Positions 18,304 through 27,234 are shown, counted from the first letter of the stretch. The stretch: 64,000 bases of DNA from Burkholderia pyrrocinia (GCF_018417535.1 NZ_CP070977.1:1550001-1614000); one strand, 5' to 3'. The notes: generated from the letters alone by a model not told the origin. Program-made: numbers and translations.

Positions 18304-19292
18304 CGCGCCGGCCCGGCGAACGCGGCCGGATACAGCGCGCGCGCGAGCGTCTCGACGGCCGCGACGTTCTCGGGGCCCGGCGTTGCCGCATCGTACGGAA
18401 TCGCGACGAAGCGCCGGTCGCGGATCGCGGCGACGCGCGCGAGCGCCGGCTGGCTCAGCAGGAACTGCTGCTTCTGCGCGGCCGTCACCGCCGAGTAGTC
18501 GACGATCACGATGACCTGCGGATCGCGCGCGACCACGCTTTCCCAGTTCACCTGCGTCCAGCTGCGCGGCACGTCGCCCATCACGTTGCGCGCGCCCGCC
18601 GCCGCCAGCAGCGCGGTCGGCATCGCGAGCCCGCCCGCCGTCATCGGCTTGTCGGTGCCGCTGTCGTAGACGAACACGCGCAGCGGCTCCGGGCGCCCGA
18701 TCGCGCGCGACACCGCCGCGAGACGTGCGCGCATCGCGGCAACGACCTGCGCGGCGCGCGCATCGACACCGAAGATCCGGCCGAGATTGTCCAGGTCGCG
18801 GAACACGTCGTCGAACGACGCGGCGGATTGCTTCATCACGTGCGAACACGATTCGGTCAGTTCGTACGTGCGGATGCCGAACGGCGCGAGCGTCGCGGGC
18901 GTCACCGGGCCGCCGACATGCATCCCGTAGTTCCAGCCCGCGAGATAGAAGTCGGCACGCGCGGCGGCCAGCACCTCGAGCGACGGATACTGGCTCGCCA
19001 GTTCGGGCACGCCGCGCAATGCGTCGCGCGCGCGCGCGGTGCCCGTCTTCCAGCCGCCGATGCCCGTATAGCCGACGAGCCGGTCCTTCAGGCCGAGCAC
19101 GAGCATCATCTCGGTCAGGTTCACGTCGTTGCTCACCGCGCGCGTCGGCGCGCGCTCGAACGTCACGTCGCGATCGCAACTGCGCACGGTGACGGGATAG
19201 GCGAGCGCGTGAACGGCGGCGCAGCCGAGCGCGGCGGCGACAGCCAACCGGCGGGACACGAAGGACAAGACAGGCAACGGCATGGCGGTCAT
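18300..19292 (-). CDS. Periplasmic iron-chelate/cobalamin-type binding protein
   Basis: A 330-residue exported binding protein of the TroA/BtuF/FecB superfamily. The signal peptide (VSRRLAVAAALGCAAVHALA, cut near residue 32) is followed by VTFERAPTRAVSNDVNLTEMMLVLGLKDRLVG, the usual first lobe motif, and EVLAAARADFYLAGWNYG. ATG at 19292 overlaps the ATPase stop codon (ATGA); a second ATG nine bases later is possible. It delivers its ligand to the permease encoded downstream. A histidine- or metal-rich loop is absent, so a chelate is more likely than a free metal. Confidence 0.9.
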   Translation of the reverse strand: MTAMPLPVLSFVSRRLAVAAALGCAAVHALAYPVTVRSCDRDVTFERAPTRAVSNDVNLTEMMLVLGLKDRLVGYTGIGGWKTGTARARDALRGVPELASQYPSLEVLAAARADFYLAGWNYGMHVGGPVTPATLAPFGIRTYELTESCSHVMKQSAASFDDVFRDLDNLGRIFGVDARAAQVVAAMRARLAAVSRAIGRPEPLRVFVYDSGTDKPMTAGGLAMPTALLAAAGARNVMGDVPRSWTQVNWESVVARDPQVIVIVDYSAVTAAQKQQFLLSQPALARVAAIRDRRFVAIPYDAATPGPENVAAVETLARALYPAAFAGPAR

Positions 19293-20086
19293 TCCGGATG
19301 AAGCGGCGTGATGCGCGGCCGGCCCGTGACGGGATGGCGATCGACGAGCGCGGCGACGCCGAACACGTCGCGCAGCAGCGCTTCGGTCAGCACGTCGTCC
19401 GGCGCGCCGGACGCAACGATCCGGCCGTGCGCGAGCACATGGAGCCGGTCGCAATACGCGGCCGCGAGATTGAGGTCGTGAATCGTCGCGAGCGTCGCGA
19501 TGCCGAGGCGCCGCACGCGCGCGAGCAGTTCGAGCTGGTGACGCAGGTCGAGATGGTTGGTCGGTTCGTCGAGCAGCAGCAGTTCCGGTTGCTGCACGAG
19601 CGTGCGGGCCAGCAGCGCGCGCTGCTTCTCGCCGCCCGACAGCGACGCGACACGTTGCGCGCGGCGCGCGGCGAGGCCGACGTCGTGCAGCGCGGATTCG
19701 ACGATCCGGCGATCGTCGGCCGACTCCGCGTCGAACGGCCGCTTGTGCGGCGTGCGGCCCATGCCGACCAGTTCGTCGACCGTCAGCCCGAAATCGTCCG
19801 GCGTCTCCTGCTGCAGCACCGCGATACGCTGCGCGACCGCGCGCGGCCGCATGCGCCACACGTCCTGCGCATCGAGCGCGACAGCGCCCGCGTCGGGCCG
19901 CGCGTAACGGAACACGCAGCGCAGCAGGCTCGTCTTGCCGCTGCCGTTCGGGCCGACCAGCCCGACGAACTCGCCTTCGGCGACGGTCAGCGTGACCGAA
20001 TCGAGCACGGCGATCGCGCCGCCGGGCGACCAGCTCACGCGCTCGATTTCGAGCATGTGCGTCACGGGAGGCTCGCCGCGCCGCAT
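19289..20086 (-). CDS. ABC importer ATP-binding protein (FecE-like)
   Basis: The ATPase of the importer, 265 residues. Walker A is GPNGSGKTSLL, the signature is LSGGEKQRALLARTL, Walker B is LLLLDEPTNHLD, and the H-loop is TIHD. The ATG at 20086 overlaps the receptor stop codon as TGATG, which argues for translational coupling. The alternatives GTG 20065 and ATG 20056 would give a shorter N-terminus closer to the usual family start. Confidence 0.93.
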   Translation of the reverse strand: MRRGEPPVTHMLEIERVSWSPGGAIAVLDSVTLTVAEGEFVGLVGPNGSGKTSLLRCVFRYARPDAGAVALDAQDVWRMRPRAVAQRIAVLQQETPDDFGLTVDELVGMGRTPHKRPFDAESADDRRIVESALHDVGLAARRAQRVASLSGGEKQRALLARTLVQQPELLLLDEPTNHLDLRHQLELLARVRRLGIATLATIHDLNLAAAYCDRLHVLAHGRIVASGAPDDVLTEALLRDVFGVAALVDRHPVTGRPRITPLHPE

Positions 20087-22296
20087 CAGAAGCGCATCGT
20101 CGCGACGAGCTCCGCCGAGCGCGACGGACCGAGCAGCCACTGCTCGCCGCCGTTCGACGTCGTCACCGCGTACGTGCGGTTCGCGAGATTGCGCAGATAC
20201 AACGCCAGCTCGGTGCGCGACGTCGGCTGCCAGCGCAGCGACGCATCGAACACCGTGTACGACGGCACCTGCAGGCGGTTCGCATCGTCGCCGTACGTCG
20301 CGCCGACATGGCGCACGCCCGCATTCGCCTGCCAGCGCTCGGCGAACGCCCAGCCGAGCCACAGGTTCGCCGTCTGCTGCGGCACGTTGGATGGCACGTT
20401 GCCGGCCCGCGACACCGTCGTGCCGCCCGCCGCCTGGTTGAACGCGTCGTAGCGCGCGCGCAGCAGCGCGACGTTCGCATCGATCGTCCAGCCGTGCGGC
20501 AGCCGCGCGCCGCCCGTCAGCTCGATGCCGCGCGACGACTGCCGGCCGATCTGCTGGCGCAGCGCGGGATTGACCGGATCGGTGCCGAGCAGGTTGCGCT
20601 TCGTGATGTCGTACACGGCGAACGTCCAGTACGCACGGCCGTCGAGCAGCGCCTGCTTGACACCGGCTTCCCACTGTTCGCCGGTCGCGAGCCGGTAGTT
20701 CGCCTGCGACGCGGACAGCGTCACGAGCGAGCCGAGGCCCTCCGCGCCGGTCGTGTACTGCGCATACGCGCTGAGCGTCGGCGCGACTTCGAAGACGAAA
20801 CCGGTACGCCAGCCGACGTTGGCGAAACGCTTGTCGAAGCCCGCGCCGGTCGCCGCCTGCTCGCGGCTGAACGCGATGTGGTCGTAACGCAGGCCGCTCA
20901 CCCACGCGAGCCGCGGCAGCACTTCGAGCCGGTTCTCGGCGAACACCGCGGCCTGCCGCGCGCGCGTGCCGAACTGCGGCACCGTCGGATCGGGGCTCGC
21001 GAACACGCCGGGGTCGAAGCCGTGCGCGGCCACCGTCGATGCGCCGCCGTACGGCGAATTGTTGGTGCCGTCGAACGTGATCTGGCTGAATTCGGTGCCG
21101 ACGACGAAGCGGTTCGCACGGCCGAACAGCGTGCCGTCGACACGCGCGCTCAGCCGGTCGCCGATCTGCCGCTGATGGTGGCCGATGTCGAGATAGTCGC
21201 CGCGCGTGACGAGCCCGGTCGCAGGGTCGAGCGCATACGATTCGGCGTTGCGCCAGTGGCGGTTCGACGTCAGGTAGTAGAGCTGGTTGTCGATCGTCAC
21301 GCCGGCCGTGGGCCGGTAGCTGGCCGACAGGCGTGTCCACTGGTCGTAGTACGCGATCGTCGCGTCGCCGACGTTGTAGTTGAGCTTGCGCAGCGACGGA
21401 TCGAGCACGCCGTTCGGCGCGGGCACGCCATAGTACGTCGCCGGCATCTGGCGGCCGTAGTCGTAGTCGAGCGTCAGCGTGAGTTGCGGGCTTACGTCGA
21501 ATCTCAGCGCGCCGCCGACCGCCGTCGTATGCGTATCGGCCCGCTCGGCGAGACCCTTGCCGCGCGCATCGCTCGCGTAGAAGCGATACGACAGCCGCGG
21601 GCCGAGCGCGCCCGTCGTATCGAACGCGCTGCGCTTCGCGCCGTCGGGGCCGGCGCCGACCTGCAGCGTCGTCGCGCGCGTGCGCTGCGGCCGCTTCGGC
21701 ACGACGTTCACGACGCCGCCGATCGCCCCTTCGCCGTACAGCACCGACGCCGGGCCGCGCAGGACCTCGATGCGCTCGACCGACCACGTATCGAACGGAA
21801 ACGTGATCGTGCCGGCGGCCGGCATCAGCCGCACGCCGTCGAGCAGCGTCATCACCGATTCCTGGCCGCTGAAGCCGCGCACGCTCAACGCGGTGCCGCC
21901 GGTGCCGGGCGCCATCGCGCTCGAGAACCCGGCCGTGCGCGTGACCGCGTCGAGCACCGTGCGATCGCCGCGCGCTTCGATCGTGTCGGCCGTAACCGTC
22001 TCGACGCTCGCGGGCATGTCGAGGCTCGCCAGCCCGAGCCGCGAGCCCGTTTCGAGCGGCTGCGTCAGCGGATCGGCCGGCGCCGGGCGCGCGGTGACGC
22101 TGATCGCCGGAAGCGCATGCCGGTTGTCCGGTGCGGAGGCTGCCGCTTCGGCAGCCAATGCACCGGAGGTCGCCATCGCGCAACCCAGCAGGGTCGTGCA
22201 GCCGCGCGCCGCGCTTGCGCGCCATGCGCCGGTGTTCCGGCGCGGCGCGGCATGGTGCCGCTCCCCGCGCGCCGGGTTGCTTCTGGTTTTCGTCAC
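20086..22296 (-). CDS. TonB-dependent receptor linked to an ABC importer
   Basis: A 736-residue outer-membrane receptor without an STN domain. After the signal region (cut near GALAA, residue 49), the plug has SVETVTADTIEARGD, LSVRGFSGQESVMTLLDGVR and VERIEVLRGPASVLYGEGAI; the barrel ends in the sorting residue Phe (ELVATMRF). It starts with GTG at 22296, which overlaps the TGA of a six-codon upstream reading frame (ATG at 22313). It is the first gene of a four-gene operon with an ATPase, a binding protein and a permease. An AT-rich dyad lies 58 bases upstream. The substrate is probably a ferric siderophore or related chelate. Confidence 0.92.
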   Translation of the reverse strand: MTKTRSNPARGERHHAAPRRNTGAWRASAARGCTTLLGCAMATSGALAAEAAASAPDNRHALPAISVTARPAPADPLTQPLETGSRLGLASLDMPASVETVTADTIEARGDRTVLDAVTRTAGFSSAMAPGTGGTALSVRGFSGQESVMTLLDGVRLMPAAGTITFPFDTWSVERIEVLRGPASVLYGEGAIGGVVNVVPKRPQRTRATTLQVGAGPDGAKRSAFDTTGALGPRLSYRFYASDARGKGLAERADTHTTAVGGALRFDVSPQLTLTLDYDYGRQMPATYYGVPAPNGVLDPSLRKLNYNVGDATIAYYDQWTRLSASYRPTAGVTIDNQLYYLTSNRHWRNAESYALDPATGLVTRGDYLDIGHHQRQIGDRLSARVDGTLFGRANRFVVGTEFSQITFDGTNNSPYGGASTVAAHGFDPGVFASPDPTVPQFGTRARQAAVFAENRLEVLPRLAWVSGLRYDHIAFSREQAATGAGFDKRFANVGWRTGFVFEVAPTLSAYAQYTTGAEGLGSLVTLSASQANYRLATGEQWEAGVKQALLDGRAYWTFAVYDITKRNLLGTDPVNPALRQQIGRQSSRGIELTGGARLPHGWTIDANVALLRARYDAFNQAAGGTTVSRAGNVPSNVPQQTANLWLGWAFAERWQANAGVRHVGATYGDDANRLQVPSYTVFDASLRWQPTSRTELALYLRNLANRTYAVTTSNGGEQWLLGPSRSAELVATMRF

Positions 22297-22353
22297 GTCG
22301 TATCGATCTTCATGTGGTGTCGTCGCCGGCCGGTCCGCGACGAAAACGTCAGA

Positions 22354-22368
22354 TGATACAATATATCA
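22354..22368. promoter_or_regulatory. Fur/Zur-like operator dyad before the receptor-importer operon
   Basis: TGATACAATATATCA is a 15-base dyad (six of seven pairs match) in an AT-rich patch upstream of the receptor gene. Its form is like Fur-family operators but it does not match the Fur consensus as well as the box at 9571. Regulation by Fur or Zur is inferred from the operon's role in metal uptake. Confidence 0.4.
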
Positions 22369-22515
22369 ATTTGATTCGTCAGGGTTTTGTCAGCTTGCGT
22401 CGATGCGCATGGCGCACCTGCAGCGGAAAACTGAACGGCACCCACAGCTAGTTGCCCTGTGTCCGGTTGCGCACCGTGAACTCGTGCTGGACCTTCGCGA
22501 CCACGCCCGACGCGG

Positions 22516-22611
22516 GCCACCGGGTACACGACCGACAACCACGCGTCCAAGCGCACCGCGTTCGTCTGCGACTGGTTCGTCGAGCGGCTCGCGCGGGCAG
22601 GTGCTGCGTGA
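22516..22611 (+). pseudogene. Possible 3' remnant of a LysR-type gene
   Basis: The frame ending at the TGA 22609-22611 reads ATGYTTDNHASKRTAFVCDW then FVERLARAGAA. This resembles the last 30 residues of LysR regulators, where the chain ends in a surface helix of the FVDWLVERF type. No helix-turn-helix region or intact frame is found upstream; a stop lies at 22477. It is too short for certainty. The rest of 22297-22659 holds the receptor promoter and nothing else recognised. Confidence 0.3.
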
Positions 22612-22659
22612 CGACGCATGCAGCGTCGACCGCGTGTACGGTCGACTCCGCCAGTCACG

Positions 22660-23391
22660 CTACGACTTCGCGCCGCCGCCCTCCACCACGTCGTCGATTT
22701 CCGCCCGCGTAAAGCCGTACTTCGCCATCCGCTCGCGATGATCGGTCGAGCCGAGATACTCGCGCAGTTTCGCATTCACGGCCTGCACGAGCGCATCGTC
22801 GGTCTTGCTGAACGAGAACCCGCCGACTGGAGCCGCCGCGCCCGCGCCACGCTCGTGTGCGACGGCCTCCACGCCCTCGTTCACGGCGGCGAGCACCCGG
22901 TTCCCGATCGCGGTGCTTGCATACGCATCGATCTGCCCCGCGAGCAACGCGGCGAGCGCATCGGGTTGATCCTTGAACACGACGATCTGGCTGTCGCGCA
23001 CGCCTGCCGACCTGGCCGAGTCGATCTGCACCTGTGCGGCAATGCACCCCAGCCGCGCGTCGCTGCGCGCCGCGACGGCTGCGTAGCTCGTCAGCGCCTT
23101 CGGATTGCCTGCCTGAACCAGGAATCCGTCGCCGATCGCCCACACCGGCACGCTGAACGCAACGTGCTGCGCGCGTTCGGCCGTCACGAAGATCGGCACG
23201 TTCATGTCCCAGCGCCCGGCCTGCACACCCGGCAGCAGTTCGTCGAACAAGGTCGCGTGATATTCGATTTCCGTCACGCCGATCGCACGCAGCACCGCCT
23301 CGGCCAGCTCGATATCCGCGCCGGTCACGGCGCCGTCGTCGGCCGTCCAGTAGAACGGCGGTTCCTCGATGTAGGCAATCCTTACCTTCAT
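22660..23391 (-). CDS. Family 3 solute-binding protein without a signal peptide
   Basis: A 243-residue protein with the fold of amino-acid-binding proteins: VRIAYIEEPPFYW at the start, GADIELAEAVLRAIG near residue 35, and the PGVQAGRWDMNVPIFVTAER segment near residues 61-80. It has no signal peptide or lipobox, and AGGAG at a good distance fixes the ATG at 23391, so it appears cytoplasmic. No permease or ATPase gene is near. It follows an aminotransferase gene by 52 bases on the same strand, so it may sense or hold the aminotransferase substrate or product. Role unknown. Confidence 0.8.
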   Translation of the reverse strand: MKVRIAYIEEPPFYWTADDGAVTGADIELAEAVLRAIGVTEIEYHATLFDELLPGVQAGRWDMNVPIFVTAERAQHVAFSVPVWAIGDGFLVQAGNPKALTSYAAVAARSDARLGCIAAQVQIDSARSAGVRDSQIVVFKDQPDALAALLAGQIDAYASTAIGNRVLAAVNEGVEAVAHERGAGAAAPVGGFSFSKTDDALVQAVNAKLREYLGSTDHRERMAKYGFTRAEIDDVVEGGGAKS

Positions 23392-23443
23392 GGTGTTACT
23401 CCTGACGTTCAATGATGTTCGCTACACCCGCCGGGCGCCCGGT

Positions 23444-24604
23444 TCATGCGACAGCCGCATCCATTGCCTGCGACAGCGCCGACAACGCGGACTGCAGGCG
23501 TTCCGGCGGAAGATAGCCGAAGCCCAGCCTGAACACGCGGCTGCTTTCGCCAAACCAGGTACCCGACGCCAGTTGCACGTCGTGGTCGGGCAATACCTGC
23601 CAGAAGCGGGCTACGGCCTGCTCGTCGAAAGCATCCTGACGCAGCCGCACGCAGCATAGCGCGCCGGCGTCGGGCCGCACCCACTCGACCCGCGCGCGGT
23701 CACCTTCGCACCAATCCGACAATGTACCGAGCGCGTCCGCAAGCAACCGGCGTCGAGGCGCGAGCACGTGCTCGCGGTGGCGCAATACGGTTGCAGCAAG
23801 CATCTCGTCGAGCACCGATCCCGAAATCACGGTATTCAGCTTGGCCACGATCAGGCGCGCCCGAAGCGCCGCGTCGGCCACGGTGAGCCACCCGGTCCGC
23901 AGACCGGGCGCGCCCAGCGCCTTCGACACCGACGAGCCCGTGACGATGCGTGGATCGACACCCGCGAAACTGGCAGCCACGGCGGCATCGCCATAGGTCG
24001 CTTCTCGATAGGTCTCGTCGATGAACAGTATCGCGTCCGGACACCGCCGCGCCATCAGCGCGAGCAATGCGTCGATCCCGGCGCGCGATGCCTGCACGCC
24101 GCCGGGATTCTGCGGAGACGCGATACTGACGAGCCGGGTCTTCGGCGACAGGCTGGCGTTGAACTGCGCGAGGTCCAGTCGATAGCCGTTCTCGAACGAC
24201 AGTCGCACTTCGCGTACCGTTGCACCGGCACCGACCAGACAGTCGCGGCTCGGCGGAAAGCACGGCGTCGCGAGTACGGCTTCGTCGCCGGGGCGGCACA
24301 CTTCATAGGCCAGCAGAAACAGCCCGAGCGCCGTACCTTGCGTCGTCACGATCTGCGCAGCCGGCACGTTGCAGCTATCGGCGATCGCGTCGCGCAGCAC
24401 AGCCGCGCCGGCCGACCGGCTGTAGCCCAGCTTCAGGTTGCGGACCGTATCGAGGCCGGCCAGATCCAGCAGTTCGCCGACCGTCAGGTCTTGCGACGTG
24501 CTCTCCGCCAGGTTGAAGGTCCGGTTCACATCGAGCAGCGAGATGATTTCGTTGTACGGAAATCTTCCGCGCCACTCGCCGGAGGGCGTCTGTATTGCCT
24601 GCAT
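23444..24604 (-). CDS. Class I/II PLP-dependent aminotransferase
   Basis: A 386-residue fold-type I aminotransferase. Motifs in order are TTQGTALGLFLLAYEVCRPG (cofactor-binding loop region), SPQNPGGVQ (substrate Asn), LFIDETYREATYG (PLP-ring Asp/Tyr) and GSSVSKALGAPGLRTGW, whose Lys forms the Schiff base. GAGG upstream supports the ATG at 24604. It is divergent from a MocR-type regulator gene and co-directional with a binding protein gene, suggesting a small amino-acid metabolic unit. The amino-acid substrate is unknown. Confidence 0.88.
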   Translation of the reverse strand: MQAIQTPSGEWRGRFPYNEIISLLDVNRTFNLAESTSQDLTVGELLDLAGLDTVRNLKLGYSRSAGAAVLRDAIADSCNVPAAQIVTTQGTALGLFLLAYEVCRPGDEAVLATPCFPPSRDCLVGAGATVREVRLSFENGYRLDLAQFNASLSPKTRLVSIASPQNPGGVQASRAGIDALLALMARRCPDAILFIDETYREATYGDAAVAASFAGVDPRIVTGSSVSKALGAPGLRTGWLTVADAALRARLIVAKLNTVISGSVLDEMLAATVLRHREHVLAPRRRLLADALGTLSDWCEGDRARVEWVRPDAGALCCVRLRQDAFDEQAVARFWQVLPDHDVQLASGTWFGESSRVFRLGFGYLPPERLQSALSALSQAMDAAVA

Positions 24605-24678
24605 ATGCTTGCCTCGCATTGACCGATCGACGGATCGAAACACCGCCATCGTAGCGCTCGCACAAAAACCATAACAGC

Positions 24679-24713
24679 CACAATTTTCTGACGATTTGAC
24701 CAACACAATTCTG
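24679..24713. promoter_or_regulatory. Direct repeats, candidate MocR operator
   Basis: CACAATTTTCTG starts at 24679 and CACAATTCTG at 24704, a direct repeat with 25-base spacing. It lies between the divergent aminotransferase and MocR-type genes. Regulators of this family (for example GabR and PdxR) bind direct repeats in such positions. The repeat is seen; the binding protein is inferred. Confidence 0.5.
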
Positions 24714-24771
24714 CTTGGCGAGACACGGAATCCCGATCGATAATCGGGCACTCCCCTGCCGCAGGTGCCCC

Positions 24772-26205
24772 ATGGAAACGCAGACGTCGTACCGCTACAG
24801 GCAACTGGCCGATCTCATCGTCGGCATGATCGAGAACGGCACGCTCGCGCCCGGCATGCGGCTGCCGTCCGTGCGTACTGTCAGCGAACAACGGCGAATC
24901 AGCGTATCCACCGCGCTGCAGGCCTATCGCCTGCTCGAAGATCGCGGCGTGCTCGTGTCGCGACCGCAGTCCGGCTTCTATGTCGCGGCCCCACGCGGCG
25001 GTACGCTCGCGTTGCCGACAGCGTCGCGCTCGCGCGCGAAAGCATCGACGGTATCGATCAGCGGCGCGGTCGCCGCGTTGCTCGAACACGCCGCCAATTC
25101 GGCACTCGTGCCACTCGGGTGCGCAGTGCCCGATACGGCGCTGCTGCAGTCGAAGCGGCTCGACTTCGCCCTCGCCCGCGCGGCACGCCAGCACGGCATG
25201 CGCTACAACGTCTATTGCGCGCCTTACGGCGAGCCGGCGCTGCGCCGGGAAATCGCGCGGCGTGCGATGCGCTTCGGGCATCCGCTATCCGCCGACGACA
25301 TCCTCGTCACGAACGGCTGCACGGAGGCACTGACGCTCGCGCTGAATACCGTCGCGACGCGCGGCGATACGATTGCGGTGGAATCGCCGACCTACTTCGG
25401 TCTGCTTCACACACTGGAAGCACTGGGGCTGAAGGCGCTCGAGCTGCCGACCGACCCGCTGCGCGGTGTCGATGTCGGGATGCTCGCGCGGCGGCTCGAA
25501 TCGGAATCGATCGCGGCCTGCGTGCTGTCGTCGAGCTTCGGCAATCCGCTCGGCTCGACGATGACCGAAGACGACAAACGGGCGCTGCTGGCGCTGCTCG
25601 CGCGGCATCGCGTACCGCTGATCGAGGACGACGTCTACGGCGACATCCACTTCGGGCGCGATCGGCCAAAGCCGTTCATCGCACTCGACGGCGGCGCCAA
25701 TACGATCTACTGCAGTTCGTTCTCGAAGAGCCTCGCGCCCGGATACCGGATCGGCTGGATCGCGGCGGGCGCTCGCACGCAACAGGTGATGGAACGCAAG
25801 CTCGCGCTCAGCCTGTGCGGCCCCGTGCTGCTTCAGGTCGCGCTGGCCGACTTCCTCGCGAGCGGCGCATACGATGCGCATTTGCGCCGCATCCGGCGCC
25901 TGTTCGAGGAGAACCTCGCGCGGATGACGCGCACGATCGAGGCAAGCTTTCCGGCCGACACGAAAGTGAGCCGGCCCGCCGGCGGTTTCGTGCTCTGGCT
26001 CGAGCTGCCGAAGCGATTCGATTCACGCGCGCTGTTCGACGCCGCGCTCGAACAGGGCATCTGCTTCGCGCCGGGCGACATTTTCTCCGCCGGCCGGCGC
26101 TTCCGCCACTGCCTGCGCCTGAGTGCAGGGCACGTGTGGAACGAACGCATCGAGGACGGCGTCCGGCGCCTTGGCCGGCTCGCGCACGCGCAACTCGCGC
26201 GCTGA
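24772..26205 (+). CDS. MocR-type regulator (GntR helix-turn-helix fused to aminotransferase)
   Basis: A 477-residue regulator. Residues 1-75 are a GntR winged helix (YRYRQLADLIVGMIENGTL, then LPSVRTVSEQRRISVSTALQ). Residues 110-477 form a fold-type I aminotransferase-like domain with TNGCTEALTLALN, LIEDDVYGDIHF and the PLP-lysine motif YCSSFSKSLAPGYRIGW. Such proteins use PLP or its adducts as the signal. It is divergent from an aminotransferase gene, the likely target, and the direct repeats between them are its likely site. Confidence 0.92.
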   Translation: METQTSYRYRQLADLIVGMIENGTLAPGMRLPSVRTVSEQRRISVSTALQAYRLLEDRGVLVSRPQSGFYVAAPRGGTLALPTASRSRAKASTVSISGAVAALLEHAANSALVPLGCAVPDTALLQSKRLDFALARAARQHGMRYNVYCAPYGEPALRREIARRAMRFGHPLSADDILVTNGCTEALTLALNTVATRGDTIAVESPTYFGLLHTLEALGLKALELPTDPLRGVDVGMLARRLESESIAACVLSSSFGNPLGSTMTEDDKRALLALLARHRVPLIEDDVYGDIHFGRDRPKPFIALDGGANTIYCSSFSKSLAPGYRIGWIAAGARTQQVMERKLALSLCGPVLLQVALADFLASGAYDAHLRRIRRLFEENLARMTRTIEASFPADTKVSRPAGGFVLWLELPKRFDSRALFDAALEQGICFAPGDIFSAGRRFRHCLRLSAGHVWNERIEDGVRRLGRLAHAQLAR

Positions 26206-26239
26206 CCGCGCAGCGGCCGTCGCCCGACAACCGCGCGGC

Positions 26240-26470
26240 TCAGCCGCCGACCTTGAATGCGGGCAACTGCTGCCCGAGCCGAGCGCCTGCGGCACACTGA
26301 ATGGCCGAATCGTGATTCCGAATTCGACGAACCGTCCGGCGTCGTCGAAGCGGATCATGCCGATCCCCTTCAGCGCCTTGTCGACGACGGTCGCGCCGAA
26401 TTCCGGCACCGCGTTCTTGCCGTCGTCGGCGACGAACCGGCGGTGACAGGTGAAATTCCCGAGGAGACGG
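26240..26470 (-). pseudogene. Broken SnoaL/NTF2-like gene remnant
   Basis: On the minus strand one frame reads FVADDGKNAVPEFGATVVDK, then ALKGIGMIRFDDAGRFVEFG and ITIRPFSVPQALG, which is the C-terminal half of a SnoaL-like NTF2-fold protein. Just after QALG the family ending continues in another frame (LGQQLPAFKVGG, stop at 26240), so there is a frameshift near 26285. The N-terminal half is missing. It lies between the MocR gene and a response regulator gene and appears to be decaying. Confidence 0.6.
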
Positions 26471-26481
26471 CCCCGAGCCGG

Positions 26482-27234
26482 TCAGGCGCCGTCGTGCGCG
26501 TTGTCGTCCGCCAGCGCCCACGAGGGCACGAATATGTATCCTCTGCCGCGCACGGTCCGGATGTAATGGTAGTCGCCGACCGCATGCTCGATCAGGCTGC
26601 GCAGCCGGAATACCAGCACGTCCAGCCCGCGCTCGGAGCGGCCCTCCGCATTCTGCCCCAGCAGCGACAGGATCGCCGCGCGGGAAAGCACCTGCATCGG
26701 ATGGGACACGAACAGCTCGAGCAGCGCGAATTCGCTTGCGCGCAAGCCGAGATCGGTTTCCGCGCGCGTCGCCCGCCGGTTCACGAAATCCACCTCGATC
26801 TCGTCGAACCGGTACGGTTCGCGTCTCTCCGGCTGACCGGCCGCACCTGCCGCACCGGCCCCGCTCGACCGATAGCGCCGCGCCGCGCGACGTACGCGCG
26901 CGACGAGTTCCATCAGGTCGAACGGGTCGACCAGGTAGTCGTCCGCGCCGGCCTCGAGCGCGATGACCTTGTCGACGACCGCCGCCGAATCGCTGAGCAC
27001 GATCACCGGCATGTCATGACCGGCCCCGCGCAGTTCCCTGAGCGCGGTGTACGCGGAGATGCCCGGATCGCCGATCCGCAGCACGATCAGCGACGGCGGC
27101 TCCGCGGCGACGCCCGCCAGCAGCATCGACACGTCGTGCAGCGCGGACGTCCGGAGCTGGCATCCGTGAAAAAACGCGCGAATCATGTCGCGCATGCCCG
27201 GGTCGGGCTCAACGACGAGAACCTGGATAGTCAT
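26482..27234 (-). CDS. OmpR-family regulator with a degenerate receiver
   Basis: A 250-residue protein. The receiver fold is kept (QVLVVEPDPGMRDMI at the start, EAGADDYLVDPFDLMELV near residue 100), but the phospho-acceptor Asp is Arg53 (IVLRIGDPG) and the conserved Lys is Asp103 (VDPF instead of TKPF). A winged-helix DNA-binding domain follows (about 140-245: SEFALLELFVSHPMQVLSR and VRGRGYIFVPSW). It therefore probably works without phosphorylation. No kinase gene is adjacent. It lies 83 bases downstream of a di-iron oxidase-like gene on the same strand. Confidence 0.87.
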   Translation of the reverse strand: MTIQVLVVEPDPGMRDMIRAFFHGCQLRTSALHDVSMLLAGVAAEPPSLIVLRIGDPGISAYTALRELRGAGHDMPVIVLSDSAAVVDKVIALEAGADDYLVDPFDLMELVARVRRAARRYRSSGAGAAGAAGQPERREPYRFDEIEVDFVNRRATRAETDLGLRASEFALLELFVSHPMQVLSRAAILSLLGQNAEGRSERGLDVLVFRLRSLIEHAVGDYHYIRTVRGRGYIFVPSWALADDNAHDGA

